A DNA stretch of 55,781 bases from an uncultured Saprospiraceae bacterium (GCA_937929945.1 CALFUK010000022.1:1-55781), one strand, 5' to 3'. Positions 35,921-46,133 are shown, counted from the first letter of the stretch. Notes: a model not told the origin generated them from the letters alone. Numbers and translations: made by a program.

Positions 35921-38900
35921 ATGAGCCAAACTACTTTATTTCCTCAACAAAAACTGCGTGAGAAATTCGCTAAATCCTTCACCGAAGCCCTGAGCAAGCT
36001 AAACGAAGATCAGCAAAAAGCAGTGCAGCAAATCGATGGTCCAGTCATGGTCATAGCAGGACCAGGGACAGGAAAGACCCAAATCCTTTCTGTCAGAATC
36101 GGGCAGATCCTCAGAGAGACAGATGCTCAGGCGCATAATGTCCTCTGCCTCACCTTCACCGATGCCGCCACCATAGCGATGCGGACCCGCCTGGTCGAAA
36201 TCATCGGCCCCGAAGCACACAAAATACACATCTACACCTTCCACGGCTTCTGCAATCAGGTGATCCAGGAGAACCTCGACATCTTTGGCAATTATCGCCA
36301 GCTAGAGCACCTCAGTGATTTGGAGAAAGTGGATGTCTACAAAGAGATCATTGATGGTATGGCCCAGACACACCGGCTGAAGCGACTGAAAGGCGATCCC
36401 TACTTCGAGGCGAAGCGACTGTCAAATCTCTTTGACATGATGAAGCGGGAAAACCTAACAGAGCAAGAGATCATCTCCCGCGTAGATGAATACCTGGCCC
36501 GCCGCTTAGAAAACACGGAGGATAAAGACCTCTACTACACCCGAAAATACAAGGATAATCCAGCAGGCTCCTTGAAGCAAAAGAAATGGGACGAGCTAAA
36601 TGACAAAATGAATGACCTCAAGGCAGCAGCTGGTCTCTTTGATCAGTACAAAGCCATCCTCGATCGGATGGGCCGCTATGATTATAATGATATGATCACC
36701 TGGGTGCTGCGGCGATTCGAGCAAGACGAAAATCTACTCGCCACCTACCAAGAGCGCTACCAGTATTTTCTGGTAGACGAATACCAAGATACGAATGGAT
36801 CGCAAAAGCGGATCCTCGAACTACTGATCAGCTTCTGGGAGGATAGCCCGAATGCCTTCATCGTAGGCGATGATGATCAGGCCATCTACCGCTTCCAAGG
36901 GGCGAATATGAAAAACATCGAAGACTTCCAAAATCAATATCAGCCAGAGGTGGTGGTCCTGAAAAACAACTATCGCTCTAATCAGCTCATTCTGGATCTA
37001 TCTAAATCCTTGATCGAGCTGAACCAAGAACGGATCATCAATCATCCAGCTCTCCAACTGGAGAAAGAGCTCATCGCTTCTCACGGAGAGATCATGCACG
37101 ATCAGACAAAACCCATCCTCCGAGAATTCGCTAATCTGGCGCAAGAGCAGGCCTGGATCATCCAAGAGATAGAAAGACTCTATACGCTGGACTCGAATCT
37201 GGACGAAGTGGCGATCATCTATCGGAATCACAGTCAGGTGGAGAAGATCACCAGCGTGCTGGAGAAGAAAAACATTCCCATCAATGTGAAACGCAAAGTC
37301 AATATACTCAAACACCCCCTGATAGACAACCTGCTCAATATACTCCACTACATCCAAGAAGAATATGACAAACCTAATAGTGCAGAAGGCCGACTCTTCG
37401 AAATCCTCCACTACGACTTTCTGGGCATAGACTCTGCTGATGCCGCTAAGGTGGCCATCGAGTGCCGCAGTGCCTATTCTGACAGCGATGTGGGAGAGGC
37501 AGGGAATAAGCAAGAATGGACCATCTGGAATGACGTGATCAGCGATCTGGACAGACTCAAAAAACTCAAATGCAAGCAACCAGAGAAAATCGTCAGAGCC
37601 TATGAGCTGATGCAGCTCTGGATCAGCAATATTGCGAATACCACCCTGCAGCAGCTATTCGAAAATGTGATCAATGATGGAAATGTGCTCAAGACCATAT
37701 TCAATCATCCAGACCGCACCTGGCTGCTGCAAGTCGTAAGTACCCTCTTCGATCTGATCAAGCAAGAGACCACCAAAAATCCATCACTCAAGCTGGGCGA
37801 ATTCTTAGTGATGATCAATAAAATGATCGAAAATGAGATACCCCTGGAGATCAATAAGGTGGTGTCTAATAAACATGGGGTACACTTCGTCACCGCACAC
37901 TCGGCGAAGGGCTTAGAATTTGATAAGGTCTATATGATCGGCTGCACGAAGCGGGTGTGGGATGGAAAAAAAGGCAACCGAAATAACTACAGCTTCCCCG
38001 ATAACATCAATGAAGATGTGGACGCGAATGATGAAGACGAAAGAAGACTGTTCTACGTAGCCATGACCAGAGCCAAGACCAGTCTGAACATCTCCTACGC
38101 AACCCAAAATGATAATGGCAAACCACTGAGCAAAAGCAAATTCGTGGATGAAGTGAGTGTCGCTGGCGATCATGACATCGGCTATGACAGCATCGTACAG
38201 GAAGTATCTGATGATGTAATGAATGAATTTCAATATCATACCCTACTCAAGCTCAATAAGTCCATCCAACTCATCGACAAAGAACTCATCGATCGTACCC
38301 TGACTAACTATAAGCTCAGCGTGACAGGACTGAATAAGTATTTGAAATGCCCCATGAGCTTTTACTTCGAGACCATCCTCAAAGTGCCTACCGCTAGAAA
38401 TAAATACATGGGATTCGGTAGAGCCATGCACCGCGCTCTGGAAATGTATTATGATGCCGTCAATAAAAAAACAGCTGAGGGGCCGAAGACCCTGATCGAG
38501 CATTTCCACATCGGTATGAAGCATCACAAATCACACTTCACTGATCTGGAATATAAGGACATGAGCTACTACGGCGAGCAGATACTCACAGCCTACTACG
38601 AGACGACGATCAAAGGGAAGACTCCAGCAAAATCATACGAACTGGAGGCCAAGATCAAAGAGGCTCACTACAAGCACGTACCCATTAAAGGGGTGCTGGA
38701 CAGAGTTGACATCTTTGACCACGGCGTAGAAGTGACAGACTACAAGACGGGTAACTACGCCAAGACGGAGACCAGAGATAAACTTAAAAATCCTAATGAA
38801 AAGAATCCCCTGGGCGGAGATTACTGGCGCCAGATCGTCTTTTATAAGCTGCTCTTAGACAGCGACAAAAAGCATAACTGGTCTATGACTACAGGCTACG

Positions 38901-39142
38901 TCGACTTCTTAGAGCCCAAGCCCAAAACCACAGACTTCCACATGGAAAAATTTGTCATCCAACAAGAACACCTAGATATTGTCGGCGATCAAATCGTAGA
39001 GGTATGGAATAAAATCCAAGCCCATGACTTCAATCAGCTCTGCGAAGATGAGCGCTGCTACTGGTGTGACTTCGTCCGCAATGATTATGTCTTCAGCGAA
39101 GACGCTGAGCTGGATGTAGAGGATGCAGTGCAGGAGGCTTGA
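35921..39142 (+). CDS. UvrD-type DNA helicase fused to PD-(D/E)XK nuclease
   Basis: A 1073-residue superfamily 1A helicase. Motif I is AGPGTGKTQIL (about 46-56), motif II DEYQDTN (about 286), motif III GDDDQAIYRFQGA (about 316), motif V TAHSAKGLEFDKVY (about 658) and motif VI RRLFYVAMTRAK (about 705). The C-terminus is a RecB/AddB-like nuclease with GVLDRVDIFDHG and VTDYKTGNY (about 925-945), and it has Cys in YLKCPMSFYFE (about 809) and CEDERCYWC (about 1040), the layout of an iron-sulfur nuclease. It should resect or repair DNA ends. It is a stand-alone gene, so an AddAB-like partner is not visible. The start has a good promoter immediately upstream. Confidence 0.93.
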   Translation: MSQTTLFPQQKLREKFAKSFTEALSKLNEDQQKAVQQIDGPVMVIAGPGTGKTQILSVRIGQILRETDAQAHNVLCLTFTDAATIAMRTRLVEIIGPEAHKIHIYTFHGFCNQVIQENLDIFGNYRQLEHLSDLEKVDVYKEIIDGMAQTHRLKRLKGDPYFEAKRLSNLFDMMKRENLTEQEIISRVDEYLARRLENTEDKDLYYTRKYKDNPAGSLKQKKWDELNDKMNDLKAAAGLFDQYKAILDRMGRYDYNDMITWVLRRFEQDENLLATYQERYQYFLVDEYQDTNGSQKRILELLISFWEDSPNAFIVGDDDQAIYRFQGANMKNIEDFQNQYQPEVVVLKNNYRSNQLILDLSKSLIELNQERIINHPALQLEKELIASHGEIMHDQTKPILREFANLAQEQAWIIQEIERLYTLDSNLDEVAIIYRNHSQVEKITSVLEKKNIPINVKRKVNILKHPLIDNLLNILHYIQEEYDKPNSAEGRLFEILHYDFLGIDSADAAKVAIECRSAYSDSDVGEAGNKQEWTIWNDVISDLDRLKKLKCKQPEKIVRAYELMQLWISNIANTTLQQLFENVINDGNVLKTIFNHPDRTWLLQVVSTLFDLIKQETTKNPSLKLGEFLVMINKMIENEIPLEINKVVSNKHGVHFVTAHSAKGLEFDKVYMIGCTKRVWDGKKGNRNNYSFPDNINEDVDANDEDERRLFYVAMTRAKTSLNISYATQNDNGKPLSKSKFVDEVSVAGDHDIGYDSIVQEVSDDVMNEFQYHTLLKLNKSIQLIDKELIDRTLTNYKLSVTGLNKYLKCPMSFYFETILKVPTARNKYMGFGRAMHRALEMYYDAVNKKTAEGPKTLIEHFHIGMKHHKSHFTDLEYKDMSYYGEQILTAYYETTIKGKTPAKSYELEAKIKEAHYKHVPIKGVLDRVDIFDHGVEVTDYKTGNYAKTETRDKLKNPNEKNPLGGDYWRQIVFYKLLLDSDKKHNWSMTTGYVDFLEPKPKTTDFHMEKFVIQQEHLDIVGDQIVEVWNKIQAHDFNQLCEDERCYWCDFVRNDYVFSEDAELDVEDAVQEA

Positions 39143-39205
39143 TTTTGATGATTTGTTGATTTTGTTGATATGATGATGCGATGATACCAAAATTAAAAGT
39201 TGTGA

Positions 39206-39401
39206 GTCATTCTGAACTCGTTTCAGAATCTGGCCCATTCAATTGCACGTCATTCTGAACTTGTTTCAGAATCTGGCCAAGCAATTCCGTGTCATACTGA
39301 ACTCGTTTCAAAATCTGGCCCATTCAATTGCGCGTCATTCTGAACTCGTTTCAGAATCTGGCCAAACAATTGCGCGTCATGCTGGACTCGTTTCAGAATC
39401 T
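39206..39401. repeat. five-copy 42-43-base hairpin repeat array
   Basis: The unit GTCATTCTGAACTCGTTTCA plus GAATCTGGCC begins at 39206, 39249, 39291, 39334 and 39376. Each contains the hairpin TTCTGAA-ctcgt-TTCAGAA. Spacers alternate between a 13-base form (CATTCAATTGCRC) and a 12-base form (AARCAATTSCGY), so the true period is about 85 bases. The last unit is cut short before GGCC. It fills the convergent gap between the helicase and DUF4143 genes, and the ATPase stop codon (39400-39402) falls at its end. Similar hairpin units are, as I recall, common dispersed repeats in Bacteroidota. Confidence 0.85.
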
Positions 39402-40761
39402 ATTCTCCAACAGAATCAGACATAAACCAACCCAGATAAGCCTCTAACCATCCACTAAGAAAATACGGCAAATTGAGCAATTTGTACAGCTTACCAGTAC
39501 GGGAGTTCATCTCGTCGATAGACAAATCTCCACCGTATATCCGCACCGCATAGCCGTGATCGCATCTATCCATATACTCATGAAGAGAGCGGAGAGTGCC
39601 CGTGGCACCTGACTTCACCTCGATGGGGATTAGCATCCCTCTGTACGCGAAGACGATGTCTACCTCGGCGGTGGAGCCTCGTGATTCTCTGACCCAGAAC
39701 GCTCGTTTTTGGCCCGGGAGGTTTTGCTGGGCTTTGATTTCTTGATTGACGATTTGCTGCACCAGCTTGCCCTTGGAGCTCATATGTAGATCATTAATGG
39801 TGAGCAGCTCTTGGTGCAGCCCCAGCTGATAATTCACTAAGCCGACATCCAAAAAATGAAGCCGAGGTCTCTTTTTCATGTCAGCTACGATTGGTGGTGC
39901 TGTCTGCGTCGTGGGATAGATCAGCTCCAGTACACGAGCCTTCTCTAGCGACAGCATTGCCTCCTTGATTTCGCGGGTCCTGAAGTTAGAATGGCCGAAG
40001 TGGTTGAGCTTTATCCGATTGTCGATTTCATATGGCGCCGTGTCCATGATGTGCCTGATGATGCGTTTCTCTTGGTCATTACTGGCGTACTTTTCGACAT
40101 CCTGCTTGTAGGACTCTATGATCGCAGCGTAGAGGTGACGCACTGAGCTGATCTCTCGGCCTTGGTCTATGTACTGCGAGACGATACCTGGCATACCTCC
40201 CACCAGAGTATACTCATGAAAGAGCTTGTAAAAAATCTGATTCATTGCATTGTCCAAGGGAATGCGATCCAGCACCTCTAAACTCACCTCATGCCCAATA
40301 CCACGCAAGTACTCTCTAAAATTGAGAGGATGTAACTCCAGATACTCCACCCGCCCGACAGGTATGCGCGAGATCTTGCCAAAGGCAAACTCCAATAAAG
40401 AGCCGGATACGATGATGTCTAAAAAGGCATGGTCTTCTTTGAAGTAGCGTAAGGCCTCGATCAGCTCGGGACGCTCCTGCACCTCATCGAAAAAGAGCAG
40501 GACAGTCTGATCTGGAGAGAGCTGCGCCTGCCTGGAGACGAAGAGCAGCGAGATGGTACGGTCCAGATCATCCAAGTAATCAAACAGCGCTGCATCCTCT
40601 TTCTTTTCTAAATTAAAATAGAGATACTGGTCATAAGTCTTGCCGAATTCTTCTACCATCGTAGTCTTGCCTACTTGCCTGGCTCCACGAAGGATGAGGG
40701 GCATGCTGTGACTGTTGATCTTCCACTGTTGTAAATTTATATGTAAGTCTCTGTTAATCAA
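39400..40761 (-). CDS. AAA_14/DUF4143 ATPase
   Basis: The N-terminal P-loop is PLILRGARQVGKTTMVEEF (about 21-39), with Walker B LLFFDEVQERPELIEALR (about 88-105) and the family's IIVSGSLLEFAF (sensor region, about 115). The C-terminal DUF4143 region ends in a nuclease-like block (GSTAEVDIVFAYRGMLIPIE and VKSGATGT), the E-VD-E-K pattern of PD-(D/E)XK folds. Such proteins are common, often mobile, and of unknown role. The start is a TTG (40761) directly after a TAA; the family usually opens 'MIxRDL', and this frame gives MINRDLHINL, so the TTG is credible. The last few codons lie within the hairpin-repeat array. Confidence 0.88.
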   Translation of the reverse strand: MINRDLHINLQQWKINSHSMPLILRGARQVGKTTMVEEFGKTYDQYLYFNLEKKEDAALFDYLDDLDRTISLLFVSRQAQLSPDQTVLLFFDEVQERPELIEALRYFKEDHAFLDIIVSGSLLEFAFGKISRIPVGRVEYLELHPLNFREYLRGIGHEVSLEVLDRIPLDNAMNQIFYKLFHEYTLVGGMPGIVSQYIDQGREISSVRHLYAAIIESYKQDVEKYASNDQEKRIIRHIMDTAPYEIDNRIKLNHFGHSNFRTREIKEAMLSLEKARVLELIYPTTQTAPPIVADMKKRPRLHFLDVGLVNYQLGLHQELLTINDLHMSSKGKLVQQIVNQEIKAQQNLPGQKRAFWVRESRGSTAEVDIVFAYRGMLIPIEVKSGATGTLRSLHEYMDRCDHGYAVRIYGGDLSIDEMNSRTGKLYKLLNLPYFLSGWLEAYLGWFMSDSVGE

Positions 40762-40800
40762 TTAATTATAATATATTTATACGCAAAAATCCTCTAATAT

Positions 40801-40932
40801 TGTTCGTTTGCATAGGCAAATATAGAATATTTTTGTTTGTTTGCATAGGCATATTTTAGCATTTATTGTTCGATTGCATAGGTAAATTTGGGCCAATTTT
40901 GTTTGATTGCATAGGTAAATAGCCCAAATGCG
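40801..40932. repeat. four-copy 33-base tandem repeat in the DUF4143 promoter region
   Basis: Units begin at 40801, 40834, 40867 and 40900, exactly 33 bases apart, each opening TGTT(C/T)G(T/A)TTGCATAGG and continuing (C/T)A(A/T)AT. Read on the minus strand (the gene's direction), the block TTTGCCTATGCAAAC is a near-dyad (TTTGC-ctat-GCAAA), and the copy nearest the gene carries TATATTTG, a -7 element. The 33-base period is three helix turns, so bound proteins would line up on one face. A related single unit (TTTTGATTGCATAAGCAGAC) is at about 42874-42893. Confidence 0.75.
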
Positions 40933-40977
40933 TAAGTGAAATGGAGTAATGAATCCGTAAAAAGCAGCAGTGGAAAT

Positions 40978-41013
40978 AAAAAAGCAGAACCCCGACTGAT
41001 CAAGATTCTGCTT
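40978..41013 (-). terminator. intrinsic terminator of the subtilase gene
   Basis: On the minus strand AAGCAGAA, 16-base loop, TTCTGCTT, followed by TTTT. It lies 25 bases after the stop of the gene that ends at 41038. Confidence 0.7.
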
Positions 41014-41037
41014 CTTTACTTTGGACTTATCGGTATC

Positions 41038-42579
41038 TCAATCACTAATCCCTTGCACAGCAGCAGAGGCATTGATGTTACCCCATCCGTAGCTGTTGCT
41101 CCGATTAGGATAGATATCAGATGCTTGCTTGAGTCTATTTAGCACAGTACTTCTGGACATGGATGGATTCGTGGCCCAGACCAGCGCTGCTATGCCCGCG
41201 GTAGTCGCCGTAGCTGCCGATGAGCCGCTGATGTACGAGCTGCCATTAGCATTTTTCGTGATGGCCAGAGAGTTACGATCCGAGTCATAGCTGCGCTGCA
41301 TCTGGATGGTGAAGTCTACCTTGCTGCCACTGTGGCAGGTATTGCATCTTCTGTAGGAGCTCTGAGCTTTAACACCTGTGACAGCTGTAGTCTGGCTCAT
41401 ATTAGCGGGAAAAATCACCCCTGTCCAATTGGTAATACTGGTCGAAGTACCAGCCGCAGCAAGAAGTAGCTTACCTCTGTTATAGGCATAATACACTCCA
41501 TCTTTGACAGTGCCAGATGATATGATATTTCCGATGGACATACTGATGATTTTTACATCCGATCTTCTGCCCGCCAGTCGTAGAGCATCCTTCACACCGT
41601 TCTTCTCATTCGAGTTGCTGATGAGCACATCTTCTACCGCCCGCACTGATATGACATTCGCTCTATAAGCTACGCCTAAGGCATTGCCATCCGTACTCCA
41701 GGGGCCTGCTGCCAGTCCTGCCATAGCGGTGCCATGTCCACACTGGTCATGGGGTGAGTCCTTCTTCTTCCCCCACCAGAAGCCTGAGTATTTTGTGCTG
41801 TATTTTCGGATGTATCGGTTACTAGAATTACCAGAAGCGAATTGGCTGCCGAGATTATCCTGGCTATCAGAGGCACCTGTATCGATGATGCAGATACCAA
41901 TGTTATCTCCGCTAGACGAAGACCAGGCATTTGGGATGTTATGATTGGCAAAGTTCCACGGGATTTTGGCATTGTAAGTATTGGTATTGTTGTAGTCATT
42001 AGGGTTTATATTGGATGGGTTCCCATTGCATCCAGAAGAGCTCTTCAATTGCTTCTCTTGGATATCAGCTGGATCGTAGCCCATCGGCTCCACATACCTG
42101 ATGGTCGGATCTGCACGCAGCTCTTCCAGTGTAGACAGAGAGGTGATCTTCACGGCCAGTGTGGGGATCTCATCATCCAGCTCGAATGGTAAAATATTGG
42201 CTAACTCTAATTCTGGATTGTCAGTCGCTATTCTTTCACCAGCTAAAATTGATGCTAATAGCGCATCTCTCCTTTGCAAGTAGGAGCTGGGTAGCTGATC
42301 TTCGACACCAATGATATTCTCAATGTCCTCGACTCCTTCCACGGTATATCCTATGGCTATGATCTGGTCACTCAGTGTCGCTGCACTCAGGATCATATCT
42401 GTCGGTGCCTCCAGCCAGTCAAAGATTTTATCATCCTTCGTTATGGCTTCTATGAATTCATTGATTTCTGCAATAGAATAGTCTTTCGGAGAAGAAGAAA
42501 GAAATGGCTGATCCGCTTCTTCTTTGCTGCAGGACAGCAGTAATAATAAGAGTAAAGCGAGTAGTTGATATTGTTTCAT
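41038..42579 (-). CDS. S8 subtilisin-family serine protease, lipoprotein
   Basis: A 513-residue protein beginning MKQYQLLALLLLLLLSCSKE, a lipoprotein signal with lipidated Cys17. A propeptide-like region follows (about 25-180). The catalytic triad is visible: Asp in NIGICIIDTGAS (about 233), His in CGHGTAMAGLAAG (about 281) and Ser in SGSSAATATTAG (about 453; the family usually has GTSMAxP, here GSSAATA). Oxyanion Asn is expected near LLLAAAG. It should be an envelope-bound protease. Downstream is the terminator at 40978; upstream is a 513-base divergent gap to aconitase rich in dyads. Confidence 0.88.
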   Translation of the reverse strand: MKQYQLLALLLLLLLSCSKEEADQPFLSSSPKDYSIAEINEFIEAITKDDKIFDWLEAPTDMILSAATLSDQIIAIGYTVEGVEDIENIIGVEDQLPSSYLQRRDALLASILAGERIATDNPELELANILPFELDDEIPTLAVKITSLSTLEELRADPTIRYVEPMGYDPADIQEKQLKSSSGCNGNPSNINPNDYNNTNTYNAKIPWNFANHNIPNAWSSSSGDNIGICIIDTGASDSQDNLGSQFASGNSSNRYIRKYSTKYSGFWWGKKKDSPHDQCGHGTAMAGLAAGPWSTDGNALGVAYRANVISVRAVEDVLISNSNEKNGVKDALRLAGRRSDVKIISMSIGNIISSGTVKDGVYYAYNRGKLLLAAAGTSTSITNWTGVIFPANMSQTTAVTGVKAQSSYRRCNTCHSGSKVDFTIQMQRSYDSDRNSLAITKNANGSSYISGSSAATATTAGIAALVWATNPSMSRSTVLNRLKQASDIYPNRSNSYGWGNINASAAVQGISD

Positions 42580-43055
42580 AGTGAGATGGTCTTGAAGGGG
42601 AAGTTTAGATAATGATTAAAAGATAGGAAATTCAGCTGGCGAAAAAAAGTGAGACCGACAAAGTGACAAGCATTATTCATAAAATCCCTATTTATAGGGA
42701 GCCTCACTGCCCTACCTTACTGATGTTTTCGATGTAAATAGAAACCTGTCAGAGGGTGCGCGCTTATCGTACGGCCTCAGAGTGAGAAGTGAAATACTGA
42801 TCCGCTACCAGTTATGTTTTAATCATCCTCTTGTGCCTCATTATTATACAGGCCATAGACGATACAAAAATTATTTTGATTGCATAAGCAGACAGCGCGA
42901 ATGCTGAGTCGTTTTAGATCAGCGATCTAATATAATAATAGCCTGTATCATAAACCCACTCTTTTATAGGGCAGGAAGGACGTTTATCGGCTTAGTCAAA
43001 AACTAAGCGAGTATTGACTTGTTTCTCATTCGTAGCTCAGAATCAGAGAATTCCG
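42580..43055. promoter_or_regulatory. dyad-rich divergent control region before aconitase
   Basis: No gene is seen. It has four inverted repeats: TCCCTA-TTTA-TAGGGA (42685-42700), the widely spaced ATACAGGC (42846-42853) / GCCTGTAT (42951-42958), TTAGATC-AGC-GATCTAA (42914-42930), and GCTTAGT-CAAAA-ACTAAGC (42990-43008). The last is about 48 bases upstream of the aconitase -7 element and is the best operator candidate. None is followed by a T-run that would make a strong terminator. Confidence 0.5.
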
Positions 43056-43063
43056 TACTTTTG
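43056..43063 (+). promoter_or_regulatory. -7 promoter element of aconitase gene
   Basis: TACTTTTG matches TAnnTTTG exactly and lies 30 bases before the ATG at 43093. No TTG is at the expected -33 distance, so an activator may be needed. Confidence 0.6.
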
Positions 43064-43092
43064 CAAACCATTTTCTAACCTAAAATAAGAAT

Positions 43093-45369
43093 ATGCCATT
43101 TGACATAGACATGCTGAAAGCACATTATGCTTCATTAGCGGAGAGAGTAGACGCAGCGAAGAAGACCTTACAGAGGCCATTGACCCTTGCCGAGAAGATC
43201 CTATATGCTCACTTACATGAGGATTCTCCGATGCAAAATTATACGAGAGGGAAGGACTATGTCTTCTATGCTCCAGATCGCGTCGCTATGCAAGATGCCA
43301 CTGCTCAGATGGCACTACTACAGTTTATGATGGCGGGAAAAGATAAAGTCGCAGTGCCATCCACGGTACACTGTGATCACCTGATCCAAGCTAAAATAGG
43401 AGCTGATGTAGACCTGCAGCATGCCATCAACACCAGTAATGAGGTCTTTAACTTCTTAGAGTCTGTTTCTGATAAGTACGGCATCGGATTCTGGAAGCCA
43501 GGTGCAGGGATCATTCATCAGGTTGTCTTGGAGAATTATGCTTTCCCAGGTGGCATGATGATCGGTACAGATAGCCACACCGTGAATGCGGGTGGACTCG
43601 GCATGGTCGCCATTGGTGTAGGAGGAGCAGATGCGGTGGATGTCATGGCAGGTATGCCTTGGGAGCTTAAGAATCCGAAACTCATCGGTGTCAAACTCAC
43701 AGGTAAACTATCGGGCTGGTCATCTCCAAAAGATGTCATCCTGAAAGTAGCAGATATACTCACCGTGAAAGGTGGTACAGGTGCCATAGTCGAATATTTT
43801 GGAGAAGGTGCCAAAAATCTAAGTTGTACAGGTAAAGGCACGATCTGTAATATGGGCGCAGAAATCGGAGCGACGACTTCGACCTTCGGATACGATGAAA
43901 GTATGGACAGGTACCTCAGAGCCACGGATAGAGCAGAGGTCGCGGATGCCGCGAATGCTGTGAAGGAACACTTAGTAGCAGATCCAGAATGTTATGCAGA
44001 TCCTGAAAAGTATTTTGATCAAGTGATAGAGATCGACCTGTCGACACTCCAGCCACTGATCAATGGACCATTCACACCAGATCTATCCACCAATGCTGGA
44101 AAAGAAATGACGGAGAAAGCGACAGCAAATGGCTGGCCGCTGGACGTAGAGTGGGGACTGATCGGATCATGTACTAACTCATCTTACGAAGATCTTTCCA
44201 GAGCTGCCTCCATAGCTAAGCAGGCTGTAGACAAAGGCCTGACGACTAAAGCAGAGTTTGGTATCAATCCTGGAAGTGAGCAAGTCAGATTCACCACAGA
44301 GAGAGATGGCATACTGAAAATCTTTGAAGACCTCAATGCGACCATATTCACCAATGCATGTGGACCATGTATAGGCCAGTGGGCGAGATATAAGGACCCG
44401 ATGAATGCGCCTAAGAACAGCATCATTCACTCGTTTAACAGAAATTTCTCTAAGCGAGCGGACGGAAATCCAAGCACTCATGCATTCGTGGCTTCTCCAG
44501 AAATCGTAGCTGCGATAGCTATAGCAGGAAGACTGGATTTTAATCCAATGACAGATACCCTGACCAATGATAAAGGCGAACAGGTCAAACTGGATGAACC
44601 AACAGGTCATGAACTACCACCCAATGGTTTTGATGTAGAAGACATTGGCTATAATGCGCCTGCGGAAGATGGGAGTAAGATAGAGGTTGTCGTAGATCCT
44701 TCATCAGACAGATTACAACTACTGACTCCATTCACTCCGATCACCCAAGATAACATGACGGACATGAGAGTCCTGATCAAAGTAAAAGGTAAGTGTACGA
44801 CCGATCACATCTCTATGGCAGGACCATGGTTGACCTATAGAGGTCATCTTCAGAACATTTCTGAAAACTGTTATACAGGCGCGATCAACTATTTCAATGA
44901 TAAAGCGAACAGTGTATTGAACTACATCACGAATGATTACGTCCCTGTGCCAGACTCTGCTAAAGCTTACCAAGCAAAAGGGATTGGAACAGTGGTCTTT
45001 GGAGAGGAGAACCTCGGAGAAGGCTCATCCAGAGAGCATGCGGCCATGGAGCCACGATTTTTAGGTGTGAATGCCGTCATTGTAAAATCATTTGCCAGAA
45101 TCCACGAGACGAATCTGAAAAAGCAAGGCATGCTAGCCTTGACTTTCATTGATAAGGCTGATTACGATTTAGTCAGACAAGATGACATCGTATCCATAGT
45201 AGATTTTGATCAGATGGCCCCTGGCAAGCCACTTACGATTAAACTGGATCATCATGATGGGACGAATGATGAGTTTAAAGTAGCTCATACCTATAATCAG
45301 GCACAGATCGACTGGGTACGCGCAGGATCAGCTCTAAATAAGATTAGACAAGATGCTGGAGTAGCATAG
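43093..45369 (+). CDS. acn: aconitate hydratase (mitochondrial type)
   Basis: Aconitase interconverts citrate and isocitrate in the citric acid cycle with a [4Fe-4S] cluster. The cluster Cys residues are in [13 protein letters not shown] (about 359) and [10 protein letters not shown] (about 423 and 426). Substrate-binding blocks such as [19 protein letters not shown] and [20 protein letters not shown] (about 640-660) are intact. Length of 758 residues and the opening ([19 protein letters not shown]) fit the mitochondrial/AcnA-like aconitases common in Bacteroidota. mscL follows after 74 bases, probably as a separate or weakly linked unit. The call is firm. Confidence 0.96.
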   Translation: MPFDIDMLKAHYASLAERVDAAKKTLQRPLTLAEKILYAHLHEDSPMQNYTRGKDYVFYAPDRVAMQDATAQMALLQFMMAGKDKVAVPSTVHCDHLIQAKIGADVDLQHAINTSNEVFNFLESVSDKYGIGFWKPGAGIIHQVVLENYAFPGGMMIGTDSHTVNAGGLGMVAIGVGGADAVDVMAGMPWELKNPKLIGVKLTGKLSGWSSPKDVILKVADILTVKGGTGAIVEYFGEGAKNLSCTGKGTICNMGAEIGATTSTFGYDESMDRYLRATDRAEVADAANAVKEHLVADPECYADPEKYFDQVIEIDLSTLQPLINGPFTPDLSTNAGKEMTEKATANGWPLDVEWGLIGSCTNSSYEDLSRAASIAKQAVDKGLTTKAEFGINPGSEQVRFTTERDGILKIFEDLNATIFTNACGPCIGQWARYKDPMNAPKNSIIHSFNRNFSKRADGNPSTHAFVASPEIVAAIAIAGRLDFNPMTDTLTNDKGEQVKLDEPTGHELPPNGFDVEDIGYNAPAEDGSKIEVVVDPSSDRLQLLTPFTPITQDNMTDMRVLIKVKGKCTTDHISMAGPWLTYRGHLQNISENCYTGAINYFNDKANSVLNYITNDYVPVPDSAKAYQAKGIGTVVFGEENLGEGSSREHAAMEPRFLGVNAVIVKSFARIHETNLKKQGMLALTFIDKADYDLVRQDDIVSIVDFDQMAPGKPLTIKLDHHDGTNDEFKVAHTYNQAQIDWVRAGSALNKIRQDAGVA

Positions 45370-45443
45370 TTTTAAATCGTTATAGTGTTATATTTAAATT
45401 TTTATAATATCTTTATTCATAATACTAATTAAAACGAAAAATT

Positions 45444-45839
45444 ATGTGGAAAGAATTTAAAGAATTTATCCTGACGGGCAATGTGCTAGACTTCGCCATC
45501 GCCGTAATATTAGCAGGCGCCGTAGGACTAGTCGTCACGGGCTTTGTGAATGACATCATCATGCCAATCGTCGGAGAGGCCGCTGGTGGATATGATTTCG
45601 GAGACCTCAAGTATGTGTTATCAGAAGGTGTAGGTGCAGAAGGAGACGCTAACTACAAGCCAACGAATGCCATCAGATATGGTAAATGGTTTAACACGAT
45701 CATTAACTTACTTATCATTGGATTCGTCCTGTTTATGATGGGTAAAGCTAAGATCAAGTTTATGGGCGCTGCTCCAGATCCAGATCCGACGCCAGATCAG
45801 GCACTATTGACTGAGATCAGAGATGCGCTAAAGAAATAA
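45444..45839 (+). CDS. mscL: large-conductance mechanosensitive channel
   Basis: MscL forms a pentameric inner-membrane pore that opens under osmotic downshock. The 131-residue protein has the N-terminal amphipathic helix MWKEFKEFILTGNVLDFAIA, TM1 with AVILAGAVGLVVTGFVNDII, TM2 (WFNTIINLLIIGFVLFMMG) and the cytoplasmic helix bundle with LLTEIRDALKK at the end. A Pro/Asp linker (AAPDPDPTPDQ) precedes that last helix. A strong terminator follows 35 bases after the stop. Confidence 0.96.
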   Translation: MWKEFKEFILTGNVLDFAIAVILAGAVGLVVTGFVNDIIMPIVGEAAGGYDFGDLKYVLSEGVGAEGDANYKPTNAIRYGKWFNTIINLLIIGFVLFMMGKAKIKFMGAAPDPDPTPDQALLTEIRDALKK

Positions 45840-45874
45840 GTCTAATAGACTTTTTTAGTTTTAAAATAATCTCG

Positions 45875-45906
45875 AGGCCTGTAGTTCATACTACAGGCCT
45901 TTTTTG
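45875..45906 (+). terminator. intrinsic terminator after mscL
   Basis: AGGCCTGTAGT, TCAT, ACTACAGGCCT: perfect 11-base stem and 4-base loop, then a run of T. It closes the acn-mscL region. Confidence 0.92.
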
Positions 45907-46133
45907 TGAATTGAATTAATCATAGCGCTTTTTATAAACGAATGTCTCATAGGGACATCATTTCGGTAGCAAAGGGGATTCCCATTATGACCCGTGCCGT
46001 CAGGTACGAAGTATCATCATTGGTCGTAAATCTGCGGTCATAATTTATCACAATAACTTAATAGCATTTATTACAAGACAAGGCTGATTCTGATCAGGTA
46101 TTCCATAACTTACCATTCCAAATCAGATCACTT

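Noticed and set aside
39206-39401. CRISPR-like array
   Set aside because: Repeats are regularly spaced, but spacers are only 12-13 bases and alternate between two sequences; repeats are hairpin units with variation; no cas gene is present.
39243-39425. 60-residue frame across the hairpin array
   Set aside because: It is repeat DNA translated by chance (recurrent LNLFQNLA / ELVSESGQ units).
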